NCBI GenBank assembly: GCA_964459495.1
Contig: CAYWNK010000028.1
Span: 1-36,642, forward strand
Direction: 5' to 3'
From: CAYWNK01 sp964459495
GTDB lineage: Bacteria; Planctomycetota; UBA1135; GCA-002686595
DNA length: 36,642 nucleotides
Below the pieces are notes generated by a model. The model searched no databases. It was not told where the DNA came from and was given only the letters and a program-made list of their open reading frames with translations. This document shows, in pieces, positions 25,053-33,425 of this stretch. Each line of letters starts with the position of its first letter. Positions within the stretch are counted from its first letter, which is position 1. The position numbers and the translations under genes were made by a program.

Positions 25053-28000
25053 ATGGCCAAGAAAAAATGGCTGTGGGGATTCACTGGAATCGTATGCCTG
25101 GTCATGGCAGGTGTGTCTGGGCTGTCCCGGTTCTCTCCAGGAGATCGCGGACCTGCAGCGGAATCCGAGTCGACACGCTTTCGGCCTGAGCTGAATATCG
25201 TCCCAACGCATCTGTCGGAGCCAATCTCTCGGTCGCAGGCCTCGGTTCAGGCCGCGAGCGAACTGCAGAGTTCGGGACCGCAAGCGCGCACGGAGCGGAG
25301 CCAGGCCCACTCCCTTCATCAGGTGCACTCCTCCAACGGCCAGCCCCTAGCTCAGGTACAGGTCTTCCGAAGCGCCGGAAGAGCGGAGGATCCAATAGGG
25401 GTAACCGTGGCCGCAGACGCTTCCTTCCAACTCGAACCCACGGAGGGGGGACTGGTGATTCTCGCCGAAGCGCACAAAGGAGCAGCCTTTCGTGGGGCTT
25501 CCCTTCCGCCGATCATCGAGCTCGACCCTGCTGATAGCATTGCGATCCGAGTGATCGACTCCGAAGGGCAGCCGGCCACCTGCGACGTCATGGTGGAAGG
25601 CCGCATTCCTCTGCTCTCTACAGACGGGCTTCCTCCATCAGAAGCCAGCTGGCTCCAAACCCTCGTCCATACGGATTCTCAGGTCTCGCTCCCTGCCTGC
25701 CTGGGGACCGGTACGATTCTCGCGCGGTCAGCGGAGGGAAAAGCTGCATGGAGCGGCACTTGGCCTGATCCGGGATCTGCCATTGTCTTGACGATCGGAG
25801 AGAGCATCGACTTGTTCGGGAAGATCGCGGACATGCCACCCGGCCGGCAAGGGGCCCAAGTCTATGCGCGCTACTCAACCGACACTTGGGATGCGAAGCG
25901 CTTTGACACGGAGGTCGGAGGCGATGGTACCTGGAGACTTTCTGTGGTTCCTCCCCCCGGAGAAGAGGACATAGTCGTGACCTTCCAGCACCCGGAAGCC
26001 GAGCTCGACGTGGCTTCGGTTTCTTTTTCGACCTGGTCTTCGGGGTCCGCGGTCCCTGTCGGTTTCACCTGGAATGAGGCGATTCCCCTCCAGGTCGAAG
26101 TCCGCGACGAGTTCACCAATGAGCGCGTCCCCTACCCGATCGTTTCCGTGCAGTGGTCCACCGAGGCCGGATGGCAAAAGCGAGTCATCCGGGGAGAAGC
26201 CGATGGATTCGCCCACTTGCCCTCAGCGCCGCGCGGGCAGGCCTGGGTTCGCTTCCTGCGCGAGGGCTACTCCAACGTCGCCCAGGGTCCGTTTGCGCTG
26301 CCTGCCCAACGAGAAAACTGGGTCTGGATCCCGGCTATTCGAGAAGCGTCGCTCGCCGTTCGCGTGACTCGCGATGGGCGAGCACTAGCACGGGTCACGA
26401 TCCGCACGTTCGAACCAGGCGGAGAGACAGAAACCACCGAAGTGGACCTCGACGAGGACGGACGCGTGCGCATCGAGGGCCTTCCCCGTGGAGCGATCTA
26501 CGTGCAGGCCCTAGCCATGGACGGGGCCCTGTCGCCCATTGTCCAGGTCGACCTGAAAGAGTCGGCCGAGGCCTCGACTGAGCTGGCTGTCGCCCCACTC
26601 GCCTTCGCTCACGGCCGTATCATCGACCGTAGGACAGGAAAGACCCTGGCGGGCGCCCATGTTCGCTCCATCGTACGCGGGCCCGGTGGTCGGGACCGGG
26701 GAGACCTCGGTTCGGTGCAAAGCGACGCCTCCGGTCATTTCCGCGCTCTCCCCATCGCCCCGGGTGGGTCGACCGTGCGAGCGACCCACGGGGGCTACAG
26801 CCAGCGCTCCCGGCGGGTGCGGGCCCGTACCGACAGCGCCGGACCCTTCGACGTTGGCGTCATCGCGCTGGAAAAGGAACTGTCTCTGAGCCTTCGGCTT
26901 GAATCGCAACAGTCCCTAGACGCGACCCAGTTCGAGTTCGCACCGACGGTCGCCTGGCTCAACCAAGAGCGTCAGCCGTTCCCCCCGGACGGCGTCCTGT
27001 CCCTCTCTGGACTCCCGGCCGCGCAGCTCCCTGGCATGCAGATCCTCCCCCCGTGGGTCGGCCTGATCGAGCTCACCGTGGACGGCCCGGAGTACCGCGA
27101 TCGCCAATTGTCCGTTCCCGTTGACCTTGGCAGAACGGTCCGAGTGAGCCCCCTTTGGAGTGAAGGCAAGCCCGCGGACGATATCTTCCTGCGCACGTCA
27201 CAGAGGCTTGCCGGCCTGACTGTTACGCACACACGCCGCATCGAGAACGATGGGCCGATCGATCTGACCGACCTGTACCCGGAGCGTACGTTCTTCGAGA
27301 TCCTCGGCCAGCAGGACACGTTGGCAACTCACTGGGCGGACCTTCGCGCGCCCGGAGACCATGCCGTGGACATTGCCCTCGACGGCCTGCCGATCACCCT
27401 TGAATTCGTAGGCGATTGGTCAGCAATAGGCGGCCAAACCTGGGTCGAGCTGGTGCCTACCGGTCAAGCCGCCGCAACGCTCCACCTCGGAGCGGTGCAG
27501 GGCTCCGTCGTTCGGACGGCGGGCAATTCCCCCGGCGACTACGGGGTCCTCTTCACGGACGGAGACCGCAACTACATCGGTGTCCGAGAGATTACTGTCG
27601 CCGAAGACGCCACCCGTTTCGAGGTTTCGCCCGCCGAGCTGGTGCCCCAGTTCCTGCAGGCGAACCCAGACGACGCCATTGGCGCTGACGTGCGCGTTCA
27701 CGCGGAAGGCTATCCCTCTCCCCTAGCCACGCTTACGATCGGTCCCGACGGTCGAGCGCGCGTCATCGCCCTGACCCATGGACGGTTTGTCGCCCAGGTA
27801 TCGTCTCCTCTGCACTGGCCTGACGAAACGTGGTTCACGGTCGATGGCGGGCAGAGCGACCAGGAGATCCGGGTGCGCCGGCGCGGTGCCCTCAAGCTCG
27901 AACTCCCGGCCTCCAAACCTCAACTCGATGTGATCTCCGTCGTCGACGACAGTTCCATCGAGGCTTGGCAAGGCCAGTTCCCGAGCCTCGACCTCAGCGC

Positions 28001-28145
28001 TGCGGGACCGAGCGGCCAGCTCCTGCTTACGCCCTTGCCAGCCGGGCCATACCTCGTTCGAGTTCTCGTGGGCGAGGAGTGGATGGAACACCTGGTCCAG
28101 GTCCAGCCCGGCGACCCAACCAGCTTTCAGGTCCCTAGCAACTAG
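25053..28145 (+). CDS. Large membrane-anchored protein with multiple CarboxypepD_reg/Cna_B-like domains
   Basis: 1030 residues. A Lys-rich start 'MAKKKWLWG' and one hydrophobic segment ('FTGIVCLVMAGVSGL') form a signal anchor, so the rest is outside the cytoplasm. Several beta-sandwich units follow, each with a 'G.pl..a.v.....G...T..dG.f....p' pattern. They lie at about 88 to 140 ('SSNGQPLAQVQVFRSAG'), 345 to 420 ('EFTNERVPYPIVSVQW'), 432 to 490 ('RDGRALARVTIRTFEPGG', 'DLDEDGRVRIEGLPRG') and 515 to 590 ('RIIDRRTGKTLAGAHVRS', 'SDASGHFRALPIAPGG'). This is the carboxypeptidase-regulatory-like/Cna B-type architecture of large surface proteins. The C-terminal part holds two more beta regions and ends in 'PAGPYLVRVLVGEEW..HLVQVQPGD'. 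No sortase-type tail is seen. It is the last gene of the cluster starting at 23232. Confidence 0.75.
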   Translation: MAKKKWLWGFTGIVCLVMAGVSGLSRFSPGDRGPAAESESTRFRPELNIVPTHLSEPISRSQASVQAASELQSSGPQARTERSQAHSLHQVHSSNGQPLAQVQVFRSAGRAEDPIGVTVAADASFQLEPTEGGLVILAEAHKGAAFRGASLPPIIELDPADSIAIRVIDSEGQPATCDVMVEGRIPLLSTDGLPPSEASWLQTLVHTDSQVSLPACLGTGTILARSAEGKAAWSGTWPDPGSAIVLTIGESIDLFGKIADMPPGRQGAQVYARYSTDTWDAKRFDTEVGGDGTWRLSVVPPPGEEDIVVTFQHPEAELDVASVSFSTWSSGSAVPVGFTWNEAIPLQVEVRDEFTNERVPYPIVSVQWSTEAGWQKRVIRGEADGFAHLPSAPRGQAWVRFLREGYSNVAQGPFALPAQRENWVWIPAIREASLAVRVTRDGRALARVTIRTFEPGGETETTEVDLDEDGRVRIEGLPRGAIYVQALAMDGALSPIVQVDLKESAEASTELAVAPLAFAHGRIIDRRTGKTLAGAHVRSIVRGPGGRDRGDLGSVQSDASGHFRALPIAPGGSTVRATHGGYSQRSRRVRARTDSAGPFDVGVIALEKELSLSLRLESQQSLDATQFEFAPTVAWLNQERQPFPPDGVLSLSGLPAAQLPGMQILPPWVGLIELTVDGPEYRDRQLSVPVDLGRTVRVSPLWSEGKPADDIFLRTSQRLAGLTVTHTRRIENDGPIDLTDLYPERTFFEILGQQDTLATHWADLRAPGDHAVDIALDGLPITLEFVGDWSAIGGQTWVELVPTGQAAATLHLGAVQGSVVRTAGNSPGDYGVLFTDGDRNYIGVREITVAEDATRFEVSPAELVPQFLQANPDDAIGADVRVHAEGYPSPLATLTIGPDGRARVIALTHGRFVAQVSSPLHWPDETWFTVDGGQSDQEIRVRRRGALKLELPASKPQLDVISVVDDSSIEAWQGQFPSLDLSAAGPSGQLLLTPLPAGPYLVRVLVGEEWMEHLVQVQPGDPTSFQVPSN

Positions 28146-28216
28146 ACAGGATGGGTGGGTCGGCCTCCTCAAGGCCGTGAGTTACGGTTCTGCGTTCAGA
28201 CACTTCCCAGCCCCCC

Positions 28217-28238
28217 GGTGTCAGGGTAGTCGCCGCCT
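28217..28238 (+). repeat. IS3 left inverted repeat
   Basis: GGTGTCAGGGTAGTCGCCGC followed by CT. It pairs with the right repeat at 29956 to 29977 at 20 of 22 positions, the differences being G/A at position 8 and C/T at position 15. Confidence 0.8.
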
Positions 28239-28275
28239 GAACCCTCCGGCCCGTCGGCCCTCCTGCATGGGGGGA

Positions 28276-28340
28276 GCCGCGCGAAGCCTGCCTTTGGCAG
28301 GCTGAGGCGTAGCGCGGCGCTCCGGGGGGCGAAGCCCCCC
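28276..28340 (+). other. Structured leader inside the IS3 element
   Basis: Three perfect stems lie in 65 bases between the left end and orfA. GCCGCGC/GCGCGGC (28276 to 28282 with 28312 to 28318) encloses AGCCTGCC/GGCAGGCT with a TTT loop (28285 to 28303). A third stem, GGGGGGC/GCCCCCC with a GAA loop, follows at 28324 to 28340. This could fold in RNA or DNA; no T-run follows, so it is not a standard terminator. It might limit readthrough transcription or orfA translation. Confidence 0.5.
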
Positions 28341-28425
28341 GATGAGGGGGTCCAGGGGGAGACTCATAACCTGTGGGAAAGTCCGCAGGGGTCTTCCCGT
28401 CCATCCTGGGGGCAGCACGAAGACA

Positions 28426-28922
28426 ATGAGATACGGACAAGGATTCAAAGCCCGCATGGTCCAGCGTATGGCTGGCCCGCGAGGCATCTCGGCCAATGCG
28501 TTGGCAGGAGAGACGGGGGTCTCGCAGGCCACTCTGTCGCGCTGGTTGAAGGCTGCGCGTACCGTCGATGTCATGAGCACGGATAAGAGCGGTAAGTGGA
28601 CCCCGGCTGACAAGCTGCGAGTCATCGTCGAGTCCTCCCAGCTCGACGCCAAGGAACTTGGTGCCTTCCTGCGCAAGGAAGGCCTCCACGAAGCCACACT
28701 GCGTGAATGGCAAGACGCAGCCACCGCAGATTTATCGACGCCCAAGAAGCCGTCGCGCGCCAAGAAGAGCCCTGAGGCGAAGCAGATCCAAGAGCTCGAG
28801 CGCGATCTCCGCAGGAAGGAGAAGGCCATGGCTGAAATGGCGGCGATCATCACGCTCCAAAAAAAGTCCGGGAGATCTGGGGGGACGCGGACGGCGACAC
28901 GACGGGGAGGAACGAGCCATGA
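28426..28922 (+). CDS. IS3 transposase OrfA, end displaced by a frame change
   Basis: Starts at ATG 28426 (MRYGQGFKARMVQRM). A helix-turn-helix, 'GISANALAGETGVSQATLSR', is followed by 'KLRVIVESSQLDAKELGAFL', then a leucine-zipper-like coiled coil, 'QIQELERDLRRKEKAMAEMA', all typical of IS3 OrfA. The expected ending 'KKVREIWGDADGDTTGRNEP' is in the -1 frame and stops with TGA at 28920 to 28922, overlapping the orfB start ATG at 28919 (ATGA). The switch must occur at the run of seven A at 28859 to 28865. Read without a shift, the frame continues to 29058 as meaningless Arg-rich sequence. It is either a one-base indel in the A-run or a -1 slip at A_AAA_AAG. OrfA provides DNA-end binding for transposition. 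Confidence 0.75.
28860..28866 (+). other. Slippery heptamer A_AAA_AAG in orfA
   Basis: Phased with orfA as A AAA AAG, exactly the -1 frameshift heptamer used by many IS3 elements. Here a -1 slip would restore the normal OrfA C-terminus and stop at the orfB start rather than make an OrfAB fusion, so programmed shifting and a simple A-run indel are both possible. Confidence 0.45.
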
Positions 28923-29944
28923 TCGTGGAGCTCATCCAGGAAGCGACGGCCGCGGGCGCACGCCACGAAGTGGCGTGCAGCGCCATGGGGCTCGACGCCC
29001 GCACCCTACAGCGCTAGCGAGCAAACGAGGTCGGCGAAGACCAGCGCGCTGGACCTAAGACCCGGCCAGAGAATGCTCTCAGCGAGCAAGAGAGAGCAAA
29101 TGTGCTCAGTGTCGTGAACTCCGAAGAGTATCGATCCAAGAGTCCGAAGCAGATCGTGCCGCTGCTTGCCGACGGCGGTATGTACCTGGCTTCCGAATCA
29201 ACGATCTACCGCATCCTTCGCGCCGAAGGCCAAGTCCATCACCGGGAGCCGTCCCGCGCGCCGGAGCATCGCCATCGACCTGCTGAGTACACGGCCACCG
29301 GCCCGAATCAGGTGTGGACCTGGGACATCACGTACCTGGAAACCACCGTGAAGGGCGCCCTCTACTACCTGTACATGGCCTTGGATGTGTGGAGCCGCAA
29401 GATCGTGGGCTTCGAAGTGCACAAAGCGGAACGAGCGAGCTACGCAGCGCAGCTTGTTGCAGGTGCAGCAAGCTGTGAGGAGGAGGTCGTCGCGGACAGC
29501 CTGGTGCTGCACTCCGACAACGGATTGCCGATGAAGGGAGCAGCGATGCTCGCGAAGCTGCAGGAGCTCGGGATCGCGGCGTCCTTTAGCCGGCCGAGCG
29601 TATCGATCGACAACCCGTTTTCGGAGTCGCTGTTTCGAACGGCGAAGTACAGGCCGGAGTATCCAACTCGACCCTTTGAGGATCTCGAGGCCGCCAGGAC
29701 GTGGGCGGCGAGCTTTGTACGGTGGTACAACTCCGAGCACCTGCACAGCGGGATTCGCTTCGTCACGCCTGAATCTCGGCACTCTGGCGACGATGTGGCG
29801 ATGCTGAAGGCGAGAGAAGTGGTCTATCGGCAGGCAAGGGAACGGAATCCGAGCCGGTGGCCCGGGGCTCTACGCGACTGGACGCCAGTCGGCGACATCA
29901 CGCTGAATCCAGCACCCGAAAAGGAGGCACGAACCGGCGCGTAG
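28919..29944 (+). pseudogene. IS3 transposase OrfB with internal amber codon
   Basis: ATG at 28919 overlaps the orfA stop. The frame reads 'MIVELIQEATAAGARHEVAC', then 'LDARTLQR' and a TAG at 29015 to 29017, where related OrfB proteins have Trp ('RTLQRWR'), a single G-to-A change. Past the stop the same frame runs intact to 29944. It has 'NQVWTWDITYLE' (first Asp), 'LVLHSDNGLPMKGAAM' (second Asp) and 'SIDNPFSESLFRTAKYRPEY' (Glu), the DDE triad of the rve integrase core, then 'WYNSEHLHSGIRFVTPESRH'. A 280-residue product could start from the GTG at 29102 and would keep the catalytic core but lose the N-terminal helix-turn-helix. Confidence 0.88.
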
Positions 29945-29955
29945 TCACACGAACG

Positions 29956-29977
29956 AGGCGGCAACTACCTTGACACC
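29956..29977 (-). repeat. IS3 right inverted repeat
   Basis: Reverse complement matches the left repeat at 28217 to 28238 with two mismatches over 22 bases. It begins 12 bases after the orfB stop. Confidence 0.8.
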
Positions 29978-30400
29978 CACCGGATTCCAACCTAATCGAG
30001 CGGCGGGGCGGAATTGAGCAGGAATGGAATCAGGCTTGGGGAGAATCCATGCCCTGACTACTCAAAGTCGTGCTCGAGACTGCCCAAACACTCTGTGCCG
30101 ACCGCTGGCCCGCCTACTGTGCCGCTAAAACTCCACCGGCCATTGCCATTCGCCGAACCAAGCCAATCGAAGCGAAGCCGACCGAGGGCTCATGAATAGT
30201 CCGCGCTAACCCCTTCGGGTTTGCCCGATGCTCCAACCACACAGCCCCTCTTGAGCCCGGAATGGGCGCAAGAGCTCGGTGACGTGCACAGAACAATGTA
30301 GCCATGGGAAAATTGTATATATTGCGCATCGGCACTCGAGCACAGATGGCCCCCCCCTTTTCGCCCCGAGTGAAGCCAACGAACCCAATCCAGCTGCCCC
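29978..30400. other. Intergenic region upstream of the HAF-repeat gene
   Basis: No gene seen; short frames (about 60 to 100 residues) on both strands look random. It contains an imperfect hairpin CTCTTG-a-GCCC/GGGC-g-CAAGAG at 30248 to 30274. An unusually AT-rich patch, GGGAAAATTGTATATATTGC, lies at about 30306 to 30325, 75 to 95 bases before the start of the next gene; TATATT at 30318 to 30323 could be a -10 element, but no clear -35 is present. Confidence 0.4.
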
Positions 30401-31906
30401 ATGAATTACTTCCTAGCGCTTGCATGCTCGCTCGGCCTCGCTCAGGCCACCTCCGCCCAAGCCATCTTCATCCCACTCGGAGACGTTCCCGGCAGCGTTG
30501 GGATCTCGAGGTTGCATCATTTCTCGGCTGACGGCTCCGTCGGTTATGGAGAGAGTCACTTTCCGGGAAACGTGTTCCGGACCAACCAATGGACAGTGGG
30601 CCAGGGAGTCGAACTGGTGGGAACCTCGCTCGGGACAACCCATGAAGTACGAATCAGGGATCTCAGTGCCTCTGGCACTCGGGTCATCGGTTCAGTCCTG
30701 AGTGGAGCGGTCTCCAGCGAGGGTTTCCTCTGGGATGCCTCGACAGGCACGCAGCTCCTTGGGGACTTGATCGGCGGGACAGCTAGCACCCCCACCGGAA
30801 TCAGTGATGACGGCACAGTCATCGTGGGTTGGAGTGCAAGCGCCCAGCTGGATTCGGAAGCATTCGTCTGGATCGAAGGGCAAGGAATGATTGGGCTAGG
30901 TGCCGGTGGCCCGGATAGTCCCTATTTCAACTGGACGCGGGCCTACGCAGTCAGCGCGGACGGCTCGCTCGTGATGGGCGAGAGCGCCTCGGCAAACGGC
31001 GTGGAGACCTTCCTTTGGACCCAAGCCGGAGGCATGCAGGTCATCGACAACGGCCAGACTCTCTGGCCGTTGGTCAGCTCGGACGGCACGATCATCGCCG
31101 GAACGCAAGCGGGACCCATCGGCCAGGGCAACCAGCCGATTCTGTGGACTGCTCAAGGGGTCACCGTCCTCGGCAACGCCCCGGGCCACGTGAACGGCCA
31201 ACCACGGGCGATGGATGCCCTTGGCACTGTGGTCGTCGGAACCGGTGCGTCCCAGGACAACTGCACGGCCCTCGAGCCCTGGATATGGACACCGAACTCG
31301 GGCACCTTGATCCTCAAGGACTACCTCCTCTCTCGCGGAGCCGCAGGGCTGGACGATTGGTGCCTGGTCGTCTGCACCTCCATTTCCGCGGACGGCAACG
31401 TCCTGACAGGAACTGGATTCGATCCTGAAGGCAACAGCCGCGGATGGGTCGCGTATTTGGATGCTCCTCCCGCAGTCAATGTTGGCACTCCGATCTGCTC
31501 CCCTGCCGTCAGCAACAGTACGGGAGTGCCCGCAACTCTCTTGGCCATTGGATCCAAGCTCGTCGAAAACAACGCGACATCCCTGCAGGTCAACGGCTTG
31601 CCCACGAATCAGACGGGATTCTTCCTGAACGGGAGCACTTCCACCTTCCAGCCCATGGCAGGCGGCAGTCAGGGCAACCTCTGCCTCGGCGGTACGGTCG
31701 GTCGCTATGTCCGAGCCGGCGAGGTGCAAAACTCAGGCACTCATGGCGCCATCGCGCTGGAAATCGACCTCATGGACACTCCGGGACCTGCCGGCGATTA
31801 CGCTGTTCTCAGCGGCCAGAGTCTCGTCTTCCAAGCCTGGTACCGGGACGTGAACCCGCTCGCCACCAGCAACTTCTCTGATGCCGCACAGGTGAACTTC
31901 CAATAG
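30401..31906 (+). CDS. Secreted HAF-repeat protein with planctomycete C-terminal module
   Basis: 501 residues. Signal peptide 'NYFLALACSLGLAQATSAQA'. At least seven repeats of HAF type, built on 'S.DG....G', follow: 'SADGSVGYGES', 'SASGTRVIGS', 'SDDGTVIVGWSAS', 'SADGSLVMGESAS', 'SSDGTIIAGTQAG', 'DALGTVVVGTGAS' and 'SADGNVLTGTGF', often preceded by 'FLW' or 'WT' segments, as in extracellular HAF proteins. The C-terminal about 110 residues ('GGSQGNLCLGGTVGRY', 'FQAWYRDVNPLATSNFSDA') closely match the tail of the protein at 17412 to 18968. This marks both as members of one exported family with different repeat domains on the same anchor or sorting module. Function unknown; the short IS110 relic directly downstream is unrelated. 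Confidence 0.82.
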   Translation: MNYFLALACSLGLAQATSAQAIFIPLGDVPGSVGISRLHHFSADGSVGYGESHFPGNVFRTNQWTVGQGVELVGTSLGTTHEVRIRDLSASGTRVIGSVLSGAVSSEGFLWDASTGTQLLGDLIGGTASTPTGISDDGTVIVGWSASAQLDSEAFVWIEGQGMIGLGAGGPDSPYFNWTRAYAVSADGSLVMGESASANGVETFLWTQAGGMQVIDNGQTLWPLVSSDGTIIAGTQAGPIGQGNQPILWTAQGVTVLGNAPGHVNGQPRAMDALGTVVVGTGASQDNCTALEPWIWTPNSGTLILKDYLLSRGAAGLDDWCLVVCTSISADGNVLTGTGFDPEGNSRGWVAYLDAPPAVNVGTPICSPAVSNSTGVPATLLAIGSKLVENNATSLQVNGLPTNQTGFFLNGSTSTFQPMAGGSQGNLCLGGTVGRYVRAGEVQNSGTHGAIALEIDLMDTPGPAGDYAVLSGQSLVFQAWYRDVNPLATSNFSDAAQVNFQ

Positions 31907-32032
31907 GAAGCTCGGGGGACAGATGGGATGAGTAGGCTGACCTCCAACGCAGCCGGGCTTGCGCTCGCTGCAGAGGGAGAGGCAGATTGAGGTCATCGAC
32001 GACAGCAACTGTCTTTCCCAAGGAGGCCAGCC

Positions 32033-32263
32033 ATGACCGAATCCACCACCTTGCAGCTCTCCCCGACCATCGGCCTTGAGCTTGGATCTGCTACCACGCA
32101 GGTCGCGGTCTACGGAGCGGACGGCAAGCACATCAAAGAGCGCAAGATCTCCACGACGCGCAGAGGCATCGGCGGCCTGCTCGAGCGCTTTCCCGGCGCC
32201 AGCGTCGTCATGGAGACATCCACGGCCTCCCGCTGGAGCAACAGCTTCGCGCAGGATTGTTGA
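32033..32263 (+). pseudogene. IS110-family transposase, N-terminal fragment
   Basis: 76 residues with a good ribosome site (AAGGAGG 8 bases upstream of the ATG). It reads 'TIGLELGSATTQVAVYGADG', 'KHIKERKISTTRRGIGGLLE' and 'ASVVMETSTASRW', matching the RuvC-like N-terminus of IS110 transposases ('GIDLG....V.V.d..G.......i.T....l...l', 'vvmEa.t.srW'). The first catalytic Asp is replaced by Glu (GLELG for GIDLG). The frame ends with TGA just where the family continues 'LGHEV.VANP', so the fragment was probably cut by a later rearrangement or by the adjacent ISL3 element. Confidence 0.75.
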
Positions 32264-32341
32264 CCAAGTCCAGTCGGCCAGCGCTGGCATCGAGGCCTAT
32301 GACAGCCGGACCGAAGAACGCCCGGGCACTTCGTTTGTGAC

Positions 32342-33418
32342 TTGAAGCCACGCAGGTGGCGCCACCTCGACATGTGGGACCACCAGACATGGATCACCCG
32401 TGAAATCCCTCGAGTGAAGTGCCGCGAGCACGGCGTGCGTCAGGTCAATGTCCCCTGGGCCGATGGCTGGTCTCGGTTCACGGCTAAGTTCGAATGCCAG
32501 GTCATCGACTGGCTGCTCGAGGCCAGCGTGAGTGCAGTGGCGCGAAACTTCGGGCTTTCCTGGGACCAGGTTTACAAAATCCAGGAGCGAGCCGTGGCTC
32601 GCGGTCTAGAGCGTCGAGGGCCGTTGGCCGCCAAGCGGATCGGCGTCGACGAAACCTCGTTCCAGAAGCGACATGAATACGTCACTATCGTGACAGATCA
32701 AGAGTCGGGCACCGTCTTGCATGTCGCCGATGACCGCAGGACCGAGTCTCTTGGATCCTTCTTCAGAGGTCTTGATTCGGCTCAACGCGAGGAAATCGAG
32801 GTCGTTGCCATGGACATGCACTGGCCCTACATCAGGGCGGGCGCGATGCATGTTCCGGGCTTTGCCTCCAAGCTGTGCTTCGACCGCTTCCATGTAGCTC
32901 AACACCTCGGCAACGCGGTGGACAAGACCCGGCGCATCGAGCACAAGCAGCTGCAGGCCGAAGGTGATGATCGCCTCAAGGGCACGAAGTTTCACTGGCT
33001 GAAAGCTCCCAAGTCCCTGCCCCGCGATCTGCGCCGACAGCTCAAAGACTTGGTCGAGAGCTCGCTTCTCGTTGGCCAAGTCTGGGCGGTCAAAGAGGCG
33101 GCTTCCAAGCTTTGGCGCTACAGCTCTTGGACATGGGCCAAGAAGGCATGGATCGGCCTATTGGAGTGGGCGCGGACGATCGCAAGCCCGCCACTCCAGA
33201 GAGTCGTCAACACCATCGAAAAGCACCTGCTGGGCATTCTCAATGCGATCGTGCTCAAGGCTACGAACGCAGGTGCGGAGAGCGTCAACAGCAAGGTCCA
33301 GGCGTTGAAGCGGCGAGCGAACGGCTATCGAAACCGTGACCGGTTCCGTGACGCAATCTTCTTCCACTGCGGCGGACTCGACCTCTACCCGGCTTCAACT
33401 ACCCACACGAAATCCTGA
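32342..33418 (+). CDS. ISL3-family transposase, N-terminally truncated
   Basis: 358 residues from a TTG codon. Strong ISL3 text: 'RRWRHLDMWDHQTWITREIP', 'VKCREHGVRQVNVPWADG', 'KRIGVDETSFQKRHEYVTIV', 'EVVAMDMHWPYIRAGAMH' and 'NAGAESVNSKVQALKRRANG', ending 'FFHCGGLDLYP'. The DDE residues lie in GVDETSF, AMDM and GAESVN, so the catalytic core is intact. Family members have about 60 more residues at the N-terminus with a Cys-rich zinc ribbon. Here only a scrambled trace ('GIEAYDSRTEERPG' in another frame) precedes it, so DNA end recognition is probably lost. No ISL3 inverted repeats were found around it. It may be classed as a pseudogene. Confidence 0.8.
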   Translation: MKPRRWRHLDMWDHQTWITREIPRVKCREHGVRQVNVPWADGWSRFTAKFECQVIDWLLEASVSAVARNFGLSWDQVYKIQERAVARGLERRGPLAAKRIGVDETSFQKRHEYVTIVTDQESGTVLHVADDRRTESLGSFFRGLDSAQREEIEVVAMDMHWPYIRAGAMHVPGFASKLCFDRFHVAQHLGNAVDKTRRIEHKQLQAEGDDRLKGTKFHWLKAPKSLPRDLRRQLKDLVESSLLVGQVWAVKEAASKLWRYSSWTWAKKAWIGLLEWARTIASPPLQRVVNTIEKHLLGILNAIVLKATNAGAESVNSKVQALKRRANGYRNRDRFRDAIFFHCGGLDLYPASTTHTKS

Positions 33419-33425
33419 AGCCCCG

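Larger units (their letters stand above)
28217..29977 (+). mobile_element. IS3-family insertion sequence, inactivated
   Basis: Bounded by imperfect inverted repeats of 22 bp (20 of 22 matching) at 28217 to 28238 and 29956 to 29977. The functional ends probably begin TGTCA and end TGACA, giving about 1.76 kb. It carries two overlapping reading frames of IS3 type: orfA with a helix-turn-helix and orfB with the DDE integrase core. About 190 bases of hairpin-rich sequence separate the left repeat from orfA. OrfB contains an in-frame TAG and the end of orfA is out of frame, so this copy should not make intact transposase. No certain target-site duplication was found; the flanks CCCCCCGG and CCCACCGG match at 7 of 8 positions. 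Confidence 0.85.

Noticed and set aside
28860..29944. Programmed -1 shift producing an OrfAB fusion transposase
   Set aside because: After a -1 slip the frame stops at 28922; orfB is in yet another phase, so no fusion results without a second shift.
30014..30199. Small plus-strand frame of 61 codons after the IS3 element
   Set aside because: No ribosome site, no hydrophobic or domain pattern, and it lies in an intergenic region just outside the right inverted repeat.
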